Origin: Gonocerus acuteangulatus
Lineage: Eukaryota; Arthropoda; Insecta; Hemiptera; Coreidae
Reading direction: 5' to 3'
Assembly (NCBI GenBank): GCA_946811695.1
Contig: OX328123.1
Location: 123,077,929-123,141,928 of the forward strand
Length of the DNA stretch: 64,000 bases
The position numbers and the translations under genes were made by a program. The notes beneath the pieces were generated by a model, which made no database searches, had not been told where the DNA came from, and was given only the letters and a program-made list of their open reading frames with translations. Below are positions 11,951 through 22,944 of this stretch, piece after piece. How positions within the stretch are numbered: the first letter of the stretch is position 1; each line of letters begins with the position of its first letter.

Positions 11951-13460
11951 CTATATTATTAAATTACATTATATCAACGTATTGTCTATTTACATATTTA
12001 CATTACAATATGCTTAATAAGTTTGCATTTATTATTTACACACATATATACATACACATATAATATTAGATTGCATGATTTTAAATTAAGTTTATTTACA
12101 TTATATATATAGGTTTATTTACATGAATTATTATTATTATATATATAGGATTGGAAGGTAGATGAATTATCTGCCTTCGGTGGGATATTCATGTCTCTAT
12201 AGGACACTATGGTAACGAAACATTAAGCTGCGTTCAAATGAGTTGGTATAATCCATTGTTGTGTAGGTAATGTAGTATAGAGTCTATGTGTTGGCTATCT
12301 TCACTTAACAACTCGCATAAGTTGTGGGGTAAGTTCAGATTACGTCGTCTCATGCATTCTGTGAGTAAGTGTTTTATTGTAAGAGTAGTGATACATATTT
12401 CACATTGCGGCAGTTCTTGTCTCGTCATTAAGTAACTGTGAGTAGGTCGAGAATGACCAATCCTTAAGCGGGTCAAAACCACTTCTTCTCTTCGGTTTAC
12501 ACGGGAACTGGATGGCCATTCTTTTACTGTATGTTTGATAGCACGGAGTTTATTTTCTGTTAGTTGTGTCCACGAATTTTTCCAGAATAATGTTATAATG
12601 TCTCTTGTTCTGTTTGTCCAGTCTTGGTGGGTTAGTCTTGGTATTTCTACGTTTGTTTGTTCAGTGGCTGTTTTTGCATGAGTGTCGGCCAACGAACGTT
12701 TGCCTAAGTCTTCGTGACCTGGTAGCCAGTGGATGGTAACGTGTATGTTTAGTGTGTGACCTTGAAATAGTATTCGTTGTAATAGTGGATGATGTGTGTA
12801 GCTGTCAGTTAGTGCTTCAAGTGCGCTGAGTGAGTCCGTGTAAAGTACGATATCCCTTGTACCTGTAACAGGTATATTTTCCAGGCCAATAAGGATGCCA
12901 TAGAGCTCAGCTGTAAAGATACTCGCATGATTGTTGATTCTTTTTGTTATTACTTGCTCTTCTATTACAGCTGCTGCTCCTACACCATCATCTGTTTTGG
13001 AACCGTCAGTGAAGATAGAGAGTTTTTCTAAATTAATTGACTGAAGAGTGTCGTAATGTTTTTTATATATCAATTTTGATAACGGATTATTTTTTTTGTA
13101 CTTTGCTAAATCAGTATTGATTTCCAACGCGTTTAAGAGCCAGGGGGGATTTGTTAGTGGGCCGTCAGTCAATATTTCGGAGTCGTTAATATTGTATTTC
13201 AATTGTATTTCTCTATATCTTACACTGAACGGTCTCGCAGCCTGGGGGTTTTTGTCTGTATTTTTCATCGTATGGATTATTAATACTCATTTGAAGACAA
13301 GGTGAAGCGCCCATTGCTATGAATTTATGCATATGAGAAGCGATTTGTATCTCTCTCCGGAGGTTGAGTGGGGGTTCCCCTGTTTCTGCATATAAGCTAA
13401 CACTTGGGCTACTTCGGAATGCACCTATTGAGATACGAAGACCGGTGTGTAAAAGAGCAA
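11807..13460 (-). pseudogene. I-superfamily LINE, 5-prime truncated: RT thumb, RNase H and C-terminal zinc knuckle
   Basis: The main frame (12234-13268, 344 aa) carries an RNase H domain with acidic residues in FTDGSK (D88), TAEL (E121) and YTDSLSA (D145). LPGHE (H186) and ADTHAK (D195) follow. A CX2CX7HX4C knuckle (C289, C292, H300, C305) precedes the usual C-terminal stretch. Upstream on the same strand, 13270-13455 encodes the end of the RT region (recognisable GAFRSSPS and GEPPL) in a shifted frame; the break lies at a C5 run near 13250. The copy starts inside the RT, so it is a dead 5-prime truncated insertion. The 3-prime region has microsatellites and ends in an AAAT-type tail near 11807-11825. 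Clade within the I superfamily is uncertain. Confidence 0.85.
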
Positions 13461-13811
13461 AGCAAATAAAATTATAAATGTCTTAATGTTTTCCATACTA
13501 AAAGAGCAAGTTTTTTAACCAATTTTTAAAGTTTTTCACATTACATAAAGTGTATAGATAAAACTAAAAACTTTTTAAATTTTTAATTTTATACAATGCC
13601 AAATAAGCAACAGGTAATGTATAGAATACCTAGGCATTTTATACAATCCCCAGGCAATGTGTGTAATATCTTGAAAAAACCAATGCTTTCTATACATTGC
13701 CTAAGCCGCTTAGACATGCAAAGTATATAATGTGACAATCATTTGTATCGAGGATATAATGCCTAGGCATTCTATAGAATGCCTGGCTTCTATACATTGC
13801 CAATAACGTAT
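13461..13811. repeat. Segment with repeated palindromic AATGCCTAGGCATT motif
   Basis: AATGCCTAGGCATT occurs at 13758-13771 and, with one change, at 13625-13638. The same exact 14-bp palindrome is at 11671-11684 on the other side of the LINE, with matching neighbours such as CTATAGAATGCCT. The LINE therefore seems to have landed inside a pre-existing repeat of this motif. Confidence 0.55.
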
Positions 13812-13957
13812 AAACATTTGAACCACCGTTATTTTCGTGATCTTTGGGCCTGAACTTGAAATATTCTAGTCCAGATTACGTCATGAGGACAACCTCATAA
13901 GCAGGTCTCTCGGTATGGAGGAAGGGAGGAAAGGCGAAAAAACAAAAATAAACATTT
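13812..13957 (+). mobile_element. Helentron-like family A, copy A4 (3-prime end fragment)
   Basis: This contains only the 3-prime part: TTATTTTCGTGATCTTTGGG, a block with TACGTCATGAGGACAACCTC, and a decayed terminal hairpin near CTCTCGGTATGGAGG. The TA tract and body are absent. Confidence 0.6.
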
Positions 13958-14644
13958 ATAAATATTCGTTTTAAGCACATATTATATGAATTGTATAGAG
14001 GAACGGTGCTAGCTCAAAATGTTTTATCTAAAAATAAAGAGTTTGGTCTTGTAAACAAGCAGAATTCTCCATGTTTGTAAATGTTTTTACCACCAACGTT
14101 TATCTGGCTCTCTCCCCCACAATACCATTTCCATGAGAATTGTTAATTTCTGCTCCCCTAAGCCAATGGACTCCTTGTGAGGCCCAGTTAACGAACCAAC
14201 AAGCCGCTATAGAAGAAGCCGTTCTAAGGAGCGTAAAGACCTCTAGAGTGAGATAAGGTAGCAGATTGTCTGAGCTTTAGGAAAATCTGAGGCATCAGTA
14301 TTCAGGAGGGAGGGTCGCCAGTTCTAGTCCAAATAATACCAACAACTGGAATAAGTGTTGCTCTTGAACACCGGGGTCCTTGGCTATTAGCTATAATGTT
14401 TCCACCATTCTGCCGGCTCTCTGCTTCCTATCTACTGGCTCTCTTCTCTCATAATCTAGCCGCACAAGTGGACATTTAGATCCAGTAAAGCCTATCTTAT
14501 TGGAGCTGTACGAGAGAATTCTGCCAAAGGAGAACCGAACTGCATTGCATCCTTAGCTGCAAGAGAAATGCTTCAGGCAATAAATAAAGGTTGCTGCCCA
14601 AATAAATTGGGTTGCTATACACCCAAGTATAGCATATGAAGCAA
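13958..14644. other. No supportable feature
   Basis: Non-coding stretch, more GC-balanced at 14100-14560. I did not recognise any repeat or gene. Confidence 0.4.
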
Positions 14645-14964
14645 GTGATTAGTAGGGAACGGATGTTATTCTATTTATAAATTCTTTTCTGATTATTAAA
14701 TCGAAATTTTTGATAGAATTCTGCACGTTTTAAGTGATTTTAAAGCATTTAAACAGCAAAAATCCATATTTTTACATATTTTGAAATAAATACATATTTT
14801 TGCTACATATTTTGATATTATTTTTATTTTTAATGGAAAAAATAAATAGAAGAGAAAGAAAATTTTTCCCATTGAGCCTAGATCACTGTGTCTTTGCAAG
14901 AAGCAAAGGTGGCTGGCACCCATGCTTCCCTGGCGCTGATGGTCTTGGAGTAGACGCGTTTTAA

Positions 14965-15219
14965 AAAATTTTTTAACAAATTATTGCTTAAAAATTGTAT
15001 TATTCCTTTAATCTGCTCTCTAAAACAGCGAATAAGCGAAAGAATCACGCCGATATCATTTTCCAAACTCGAGATGTAAAATAATGAATTTTATTTTATT
15101 TCTTAGCTCCTAGGGCGCATTGCACGAAACGCTTGGACATGTGTCGACTATTTATCGATGCAAAATCACCAGACAAAATGGGCCTGATCGGTGACCTCAC
15201 CACTGTATACTCCCCTTAT
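14965..15219. mobile_element. DNA transposon family C, right-end fragment
   Basis: This corresponds to the terminal part of family C: ATTCCTTTAATCTGCTCTC, GATATCATTTTCCAAACTC, GGGCGCATTGCACGAAACG, and the end near CTCCCCTTA. It lies inside the hAT element and is non-coding. Confidence 0.55.
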
Positions 15220-15302
15220 GAGATTTTCTATATATTTTAAACTTTTGTTTTTCCATTTATAATAAGAGAGTTCTTACTAGTTATCTATTCTTTTCTTTTC
15301 AA

Positions 15303-15420
15303 TTAGCACTTTCCTCCGAAGGAAAGTAGCTATTGAGGTTGGACTCATGACGAAATTTTTGAAAAATGTCTTCAAATCTTTATCGATCCTACCTAGTAGA
15401 CACCGAAAATGACCCCCGTT

Positions 15421-15494
<74 letters not shown>

Positions 15495-16406
15495 CTGTTA
15501 ACACGATAGCGGCCAGAGTTTTTGTTTTTTCGTCAGGAAACTTGGTATATAGCATTCAATTAGCAAACGATTGAACGAGTTCGTTAACCACCAAAATCGG
15601 TCCAACGGAAGGGGGGGTTTACCCCGAACCCAAAACACTAATTTGACCATTTCAGCCGTAATATTTGTTATATTTCAACGAAACTTGGTATTCGTACTGG
15701 TAATATAGAGAGAAAAGTGGGATATAAAAATAAACTAAATCGGTTCATACGGAGGGGGGGTTTACTCCGGACCGTCAATACCAATTCGCCACTACCAGCC
15801 GTGATTTTAGGTGTATTTCGACGAAACTCGGTATTCGTAGTGGTAATCCACAGGTAAATATGTGTTGTAAAAATAAACTAAATCGGTTCATTAGGAGGGG
15901 GGGTTTACTCCTGACCCAAATTCTTAATATACGCTTACTGGTCGTAATTTCTGCTGTATTGTAACGAAACGCGGTATACGTCGTGGGTAACTCATGAGAA
16001 AGAAGTGTTGTAAAAATGAGCTGAATCGGTCAATCGGAAAGCGGGGGTTTAATTTGTAATATATTTCAATAGAAAAGCCCGTCAGACGTAGGTTCACAAA
16101 GCCTCCGCAAGGAGCGCTTTCTACCACTAGAGTGACTGTATCCTGTTCCTGCGTTAGATCAAAATACGATAATATGAGGTTTTTTGTATTTATTACGTAG
16201 TGTAATAGGTACCATGTGTAAACATAACTCTGGAAGCAAATTATTAATTGATCAGTTGCTCATTACAAATTTAAAAGAGAACTATTCATGTTTTTATTTT
16301 ATTTATGTAGGATATTTTAAGCAAATTGTTCTGGAAAGCAATCTACACTACCCAAATTCTGAGGAAAGTGCTTAGTTATGCAGCTCCTGCGTGACGGACT
16401 TTTTTT
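15303..16406 (-). mobile_element. Helentron-like family B, copy B1 (apparently full length)
   Basis: On the minus strand it starts AGTCCGTCACGCAGGAGCTG, then the subterminal repeat TAAGCACTTTCCTC. A body follows, then about four diverged tandem units of about 115-125 bp (15600-16060), each ending in a G-rich run of the type GGGGGGGTTTACTCC. After GTTCGTTAACC-type text come (TA)n (15426-15484) and a 3-prime hairpin of CTTTCCTTCGGAGGAAAG or its variant with GTGCTAA. The unoccupied relative at 46318-46531 lacks it, which confirms both boundaries in the hAT host. A 63-codon frame at 16184-16375 recurs in other copies but looks like passive repeat sequence. Confidence 0.75.
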
Positions 16407-16534
16407 ATAGTGTTTTTGGTATTTTTTACTACATATTTTCAATTTTTTATTACATATTTCATTATAAATATTTAAATATATATGTTCACATTTTGAATTT
16501 TATTTTACATTAACATCCGTTTCCTAGTGATTAG

Positions 16535-17929
16535 TTATAAATAAATAAGGTAAAAATGTAGTCATGTTATCTTTGTTGTAGTTGTTTGTGATATTTGTTC
16601 TTTGTTGCGTGTCAGGTCAATGATGCACAAATCAACTTCACAATGTGGCTTTCGTTACATTTTATTTTATAAAATCTTATTGTATAAATGAAGACCTGAA
16701 ATGCTAAGTGATCCAAGTGCCAAAATTAGGTTTTTGATTTTTTCATTTCTATGTTATCTAAACCTCTGCGCCAATACACTGCTCAAAGATCTAATTGCCA
16801 ATTCAGCTGCAAGTTTAAAAAAAAAAATCCAACAGAATTAGCTGTGTCTGCGGTGCTAGTTGATTTATGTGCCACCAGTTGCGTCGCTATTACTGAGACG
16901 TTCTTGTGCTGTTCAATGACAAACACTGACACTTTGTATGCATCATGGTTTTAAATAAACAATTCAAGAGCATTCTATCATGATCCTGATACGATTAAGA
17001 ACTTTAGGACAAACAGAAGAGTTGTCATAATAATTTCTGTAATCTTAGAATGGACCAATTTTTAAAAAAATAACTAAATAAATGTTTCATTACAATGAAG
17101 AATGTCATATACATATAATTTTTAAATAAATATTTGTCTTTTTTTAAAAAATTATGATGTTTTTTTTTTGCTTTCCCGAAAAACTACTTATTGGTACTTA
17201 GATCACTTAGCATGTTGGGTCTTCAAATGTGTGTCTAAATTTATTTTTGTTTTATTTTAAAAAAAGTTTTACATTTGTGCGAAATGTGTATATCCCCCTA
17301 CCTTTACACATCCATTTAGCCTGTTTTCTCTCTCCCTATATGGTGGAAATCCGCATCTGACATCGACCGAATGCCAAAGTAGGAAATGCTGACACGAAAT
17401 GTTGAACTTTTACAACCGATAAGTCGCGAAAACCTGATTCCCCAAATTTATATTTCATAAATAAGGATAAGCATTTATGTATGCACGTGTAAATATACAC
17501 AAGCGAAGTTACACACGCTGAAGCGTGAGCACTCCCTGCCTAATGTTTTGTGTTCGATTTTCACTAGGATTGGTGGCTTTTCTTTGGTCTATCAGCCTTA
17601 TAATGGCTAGAAAAGGGTGTAAACCTACATACAACCCGTCCTAAAGTTCTGTGATAATTATGAAAGGACTTAAAAATTCAAATGATTTTAAAAAAAAATG
17701 AAACATCTCCTAGAAAAAAATAATGAGGCCCAAGTGTGTTTATAAACGGTAAGCGATTTTCGATTATGGATAAAATCTACTCTCACCCTTTTTCCTCGAC
17801 TTCCGATACATCTTATGTAACATAATATGAAAAATACAAAAAAAAAATAAAAAAATAAAAAATAAATAAAAAAAATAAAATAAAATATAACGGTTCAGTT
17901 GAAAAACGTTTACTACAATGAGCATTTTA
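16535..17929. other. AT-rich stretch, nothing firmly recognised
   Basis: Short A and T runs and no convincing frame. A piece at 17500-17640 has weak resemblance to the 5S SINE tail (AAAAGGGTGTAAAC), but the head is not convincing. Confidence 0.4.
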
Positions 17930-20363
17930 AAAAAGTCCAACTCGCAGGAACTGCATCATCTTAGCGCGGTTCCGTTCATATCCCTTTTGTCATTTGAAAA
18001 GCTTAGAATAGAAACAGATAATATTTGGTTCGGCCTTTGTTCAAAGGGCTTTATGACTTTACCTGGTCGGGTCCGCCAGACCCAGAATCCTCTTCAAGAG
18101 ATACCTATTTAGTACGTTTCAATGCATTGAAAAATATCAAAATTTTTCACAGTTTCTTGTGTTCGTCTACTATAGTAATAATTCTACAAATAAAATCAAT
18201 TATAAAATAAAATAAAAAACCAACAGAATAAAGTCAATTGAAAATATTCAAAAGACGTCATCGAATCTCTTTCTCTAACAATGCATTGTTTTTCTTATTT
18301 TACTTAATCTATTTTATTGTCAAATACATTATCCAACTTTAAGCAATTAAAAAATAACAAGGAATAAAAACAGACAAAAAGAACCGTTCGAATAAAATAA
18401 ATCAATTACTTCAAAGTTTACACACAAAACAAGCACAAAGCTTCAAAGTTTGCACTTATTTCTCCGACTGACATCGCTTATTCAAAACTTTATTCAGAAT
18501 TTTTTTTTGTAGACCATTTAGTAAGCTTTGGAATGGTAACCTTTCGCTTCCCAAGATTTTCAACCGTCTTCGAGATATTAATGAAAGTATACGAAGTGCC
18601 CAAAACTTTTCATTATTTTTAGCAACAGAAAATGGGTCTCATTTTACCTATCCTGTTTTACACACAAATACATTTTCGTAACATAAAAAATTACAAAAAT
18701 AAATAGCAATAAAAAACTAAGGGAAAGAGACAAAAATTACAAAAAGAACGACAAAAAACCGTCCATAAGAGCTAAACAGACGTATTTGAAGTTTTAAGCA
18801 CTTATTTCTTCGATCGAGATCACCTAATCAAAAATTGTTTCAGAATCATTTTTGTAGAGAATTTAGAAAGCTTTCAAATAGTTTCTATCCACTTATCATA
18901 ATTTCCCAACCGCGTTCGATATATTAATGAAAGTAAACGAAGTTCCCAAAACTTTTCATGTCTGTTCATAAAATATTTTATTCTAACCCTTCCTTAACTC
19001 CAAACGTAACCAAAAGTTTAACATGTTAGTTTTGATGAAATTCAAACATGCAAAAAATGTTTTAACTGAATCCCATGATTGTAAGTACCAAAACCAAACT
19101 AGGCTTTGTATTTGTGTCGACAGATACCTGGGGTATATTTACAACTCTTGAGGATTAACTCGTTGCAGGTACATTTTTTATGGACCTACAGGCAGTGAAC
19201 GGACGCTCTATTCCCTCATAGTATCTAACTGTGTGAAGTTGAATATTGTTTCTAATTATACGCGTCCTGTTTTATTGACAAATAAATTTGACTACTATAA
19301 GCAATTACAAACACTAAGGAACATGCCAAAGAACTCGGACTAGGAGCCTCGACAGTTTCAAGTCATTTGAAGGAAATCGGCAAATCCAAAACTGACATTT
19401 CATACGGTACAGCCTGATATATTTCCAGCAATGAATTGTTTTTCTTATTTTAATTAATCTGTTTTATTGTCAAATACATTATCCTACTATAAGAAATGAA
19501 AAAATAACAAGGAATAAAAACAAACAAGAAGAACCGTTCAAATAAACGAAATCAATTACTTCAAAGTTTAAGCACGTATTTCTCCAATTGACATCGCCTA
19601 ATCAAAAATTGTTTCAGAATCTTTTTTGTAGAACATTTAGTAAGCTTTCGCATGGTAACCCTCCGTTTGCCAATATTTCAAACAGTTTTCGAGATATTAG
19701 GGAAAGTATACGAAGTTCCCAAAAATTTTCATGTCCGTTAATAAAATATTTTATTTTAATCCTTCCTTAACTCCAAACGTAACCAAAATTTCAACATATT
19801 AGTTTTAATGAATGTAGAACACGTAGAAAATGTTTCAACTGAATCCCATGATTCTAAGTACCCAAACCAAAAACGGTATTCAAAAACTATTTTTCCAATT
19901 TTCTCGAAAACGGTTAAAGCTATCGCCTTGAAAATGGTTTCATTCGTTTTCCTAGTCCAAGAAGCATATAAAACGATTACTTACAAGCTTATGAACTCAA
20001 AAACGTAAGCGTTACGATTTTTTTTGCGCGAATTTCGCCCCAAACGCCATCTTCCAGTGGGCGGATTTTGCTGGTTAACGAACTTGACCTTTCAAATTGG
20101 ACGACGTATTTTTGTACCAAATTTCATCAAAATCGGACCATTCGTCTGGGAGCTACAGAGCGAACAGACATATATATATATATATATAAATAAATATATA
20201 CATATACATATACATATATATATACAAATTTTAACCATTATCATTTTCGGTCTCTAGGGGTTCTGAAACGCAAAATTTCCTAGTCGGCACTTCCGGATTG
20301 CGTCATGAGATCAACCTTATAAGCGGGGTTCCTCCCTATGGGGGAGGGAGGAACCGCGCTAAA
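17930..20363 (+). mobile_element. Helentron-like family A, copy A5 (long, with internal core repeats)
   Basis: It begins AAAAGTCCAACTCGCAGGAA and TTAGCGCGGTTCC (17932-17972) and ends with the 3-prime hairpin region and GGAACCGCGCTAAAA at about 20349-20363. The short impure (TA)n tract is at 20166-20223. It is twice the length of A2 because a core segment is repeated: 18282-18620 and 19434-19760 are close copies (both include CAAATACATTATCC and ACTTCAAAGTTTA), and 18655-19090 is a more diverged one. Tandem core repeats followed by a microsatellite and a hairpin is the DINE/HINE arrangement. Non-coding. Confidence 0.72.
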
Positions 20364-20600
20364 ACGCGAGAAAAGAGTTTGCTCCTGCTTATTCATTGTA
20401 ACGAAACCAAAATATTTAAAAATTCAAGCGTAATTTTCTCTGGGTGACGTTGTTTTATCGAAATTTGTATAATAATCGTTTTTGTAGAATATTTTTTAAG
20501 ATTCGAACTATTTATTTTTATGTGGTAGAAGGTCGAAACCCATTTACAATGGCGTGTCATTTGCTCCGCATGTTTTATGATATATCGCCTCTTTAGGAGA

Positions 20601-20612
20601 AAAAAAAAGAAG

Positions 20613-20652
<40 letters not shown>

Positions 20653-20974
20653 AGTCCTGTAACAAGCCACGAGGGCCCTGAGGGGCAGATACTATGGAGG
20701 TATCTGATTCTTGACCATACGGCACACTAGGGAGATAGTATGGTCAGTACTATGCTCCGGCCGGCTGCTTCGACTGCTAGAGTCATTAGCACCAACCAAA
20801 GTACCCATTATTAAATTATTTAAAGGCTGGGTTGGCCTAGGGACGGTCAGGGAGGCCGAATTCAACCCATGAACGAAGACACTAGAAGAAAAAATCTTTA
20901 GTGCTTGCTCGGGATTTGAACTCAGGCCTCCAGCTTATTAGTCCAGTGCTCTACCACTGAGCTAACCTCGCCCC
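20601..20974 (-). mobile_element. tRNA-derived SINE with a T-rich 3-prime end
   Basis: On the minus strand the head (20974 to about 20905) contains a good A box (TAGCTCAGTGG) and B box (GTTCAAATCC) at tRNA spacing. It is followed by a 250-bp body of unknown origin. The left flank CTTTAGGAG (20591-20599) resembles the right flank CTTCAGGAG (20975-20983), a likely 9-bp target duplication with one mismatch. Oddly the strand reading from the pol III promoter ends in T rather than A (the plus strand shows about 48 mostly A bases at 20601-20649). Either this SINE has a poly-T tail or the A run belongs to an adjacent element. Confidence 0.65.
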
Positions 20975-20983
20975 CTTCAGGAG

Positions 20984-21654
20984 CAGAAAAATAATAATAA
21001 AAGCAGACAGGGCAATGTCCAGACAGACAAGATCACTCATGGCTACTGTAGATCAGCAGTTTAAAATCGATCACTTTCGAGAGGTTACCTTAAACTTACC
21101 ACGATTTTGTCATTTTGGAGAAATTAAACAACGAAATGATTATTCACTACAGGGAGGTCGGAAACGCTCTAAAATTAATAAGAATTCCAAAGCACGGTAT
21201 AAACGGGAATCCGGTGGAATTGAAATAACCATTCTATTGCTTGGCTGTTGTGTTTAACAGCAGCTATAAGGAACAAGAGTAACCAGCAATAAAGTGTCGC
21301 TGTGGAATAGGGTGTGCAATGTAAGGGCTTAGGTTCTGACCGCAAGCCCTTGGTCTAGCTCCAATAACAATTATAATAACATTGCCGGGTATTTGCCCAG
21401 TCTACTCCTCTACCCCTTTTTATTGGTATGACAATCCTTGGGCTTGCTGTTCTCTTCCAAGTGTATTTTGGTCAACCTTTAACCATGTTACATAGTAGTT
21501 TCGCAAAAAAGAAAGAAAATTAACCTCTTGACATACACTGACTGCTGGGAGAAGGTCATACAGCTTATGAGTTATTGTAGACTGTGACTTCTTCTTGATG
21601 TCGATTATAAAGCTGCGCATTTTATTTGTGTGTTAGGGGGGAGGTAAAATGGAC
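20984..21654. other. No supportable feature
   Basis: Short frames on both strands, none with a recognisable domain. No repeat relative found. Confidence 0.4.
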
Positions 21655-21655
21655 A

Positions 21656-21744
<89 letters not shown>

Positions 21745-21774
21745 AAGAAAACAAAGAAGAATCGTGCAAACGGG
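21655..21774 (+). repeat. Left arm of inverted pair: (TA)n(TG)n plus 31-bp arm
   Basis: A TA tract passes into a TG tract and then CTAAGAAAACAAAGAAGAA and following bases up to 21774. The last 31 bases are found as an exact reverse complement at 22815-22845, where they are again next to an AC tract and a TA tract. The two arms face each other across about 1.04 kb that includes Helentron-like copy B2. Confidence 0.7.
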
Positions 21775-21818
21775 GTAATCAAGTAGTTCTCTGTATTGTA
21801 TTGTATTGGGTAATCAAG

Positions 21819-22262
21819 AAACGCTGTATTGTAACGAAACGCGGTATACGTCGTGGGTAACTCATGAGAAAGAAGTGTTGTAAAAATGAGCTGAATCGGT
21901 CAATCGGAAAGCGGGGGTTTAATTTAATAGAAAAGCCCGCCAGACGTAGGTTCACAAAGCCGCCGCAAGGAGCGCTTTCTACCACTAGAGTGACTGTATC
22001 CTGTTCCTGCGTTAGATCAAAAAACGATAATATGAGGTTTTTTGTATTTATTACGTAGTGTAGTAGGTACCATGTGTAAACATAACTCTGGAAGCAAATT
22101 AATAATTGATCAGTTACTCATTACAAAATTAAAAGAGAACTATTCACGTTTTTATTTTATTTATGTAGGATATTTTAAGCAAATTGTTCTCGAAAGCAGT
22201 CTACACTACCCAAATTCTGAGGAAAGTGCTTAGTTATGCAGCTCCTGCGTGACGGACTTTTA
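21819..22262 (-). mobile_element. Helentron-like family B, copy B2 (5-prime half)
   Basis: This closely matches the 5-prime half of B1: minus strand start AGTCCGTCACGCAGGAGCTG, the TAAGCACTTTCCTC subterminal repeat, the body with GGTACCTACTACACTACG, and one core unit. It stops before the microsatellite and 3-prime hairpin. Confidence 0.72.
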
Positions 22263-22691
22263 ATGAATTACAGATGAGGAATACATGCAAATCAAAACGT
22301 ATCTTTACAGAGAACTACTTGACGCATCGCTTGCATGATTCTTCCTTGTTTTGTTAGTACATTTTAAAAATATAGGTAATGCAAAATATGGATAAAGAGG
22401 AAACCCTTCCCTTCTAAGTCCTATTTGAGCCCTTAGTAGTGTTATTTTCTCATTTCCTAGTGCACAAATTTTATAGAGCTCGACGAGAACTAAAACTTTT
22501 CCCCTTTAAAAAAAATTGATATCTCAGAACGTTTAGTAGTTATTTCTCTTGTGGCCCCTCTGTTGGACAGGGTGGCCCAGATAAGCGGGCCAACAAAACG
22601 ATTCCCGTTAGTGTAAACTAAAAAGAAAATACATAAAAATTGGAGCTTTAGGCATAAGAGTTGCCAAAATTACAGATAACAAATAATGAAT

Positions 22692-22722
<31 letters not shown>

Positions 22723-22814
22723 GGTATAAATGCAATTTTTAATGCTGAGCACATTCTCCTAAGCTGAATGAGCCCTCCCTTGACAAAAATACAATTTAAA
22801 TAAATTCATGTACT

Positions 22815-22944
<130 letters not shown>

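Larger units (their letters stand above)
14653..16526. mobile_element. Nonautonomous hAT element with 8-bp target duplication, containing nested elements
   Basis: The ends are TAGGGAACGGATGTTA on the left and its inverse TAACATCCGTTTCCTA on the right (one mismatch). The same eight bases GTGATTAG stand immediately outside both ends (14645-14652 and 16527-16534). Short TIRs starting TAGGG and an 8-bp duplication are diagnostic of hAT. It encodes no transposase. About 1.1 kb of its length is the Helentron-like copy B1 and about 250 bp is a family C fragment, so the original element was near 0.5 kb. A partial relative at 46318-46531 shows the sequence without B1. Confidence 0.85.

Noticed and set aside
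16184..16375. 63-codon frame repeated in three places (also 22042-22233 and 49788-49979)
   Set aside because: It lies in the body of family B elements. The copies differ by amino-acid changes without sign of selection and the frame has no domain, so it is passive repeat sequence.
17500..17640. Possible diverged 5S SINE (AAAAGGGTGTAAAC segment)
   Set aside because: The head resemblance (CGAAGTTACACACG) is too weak and no target duplication or tail stem-loop is present.
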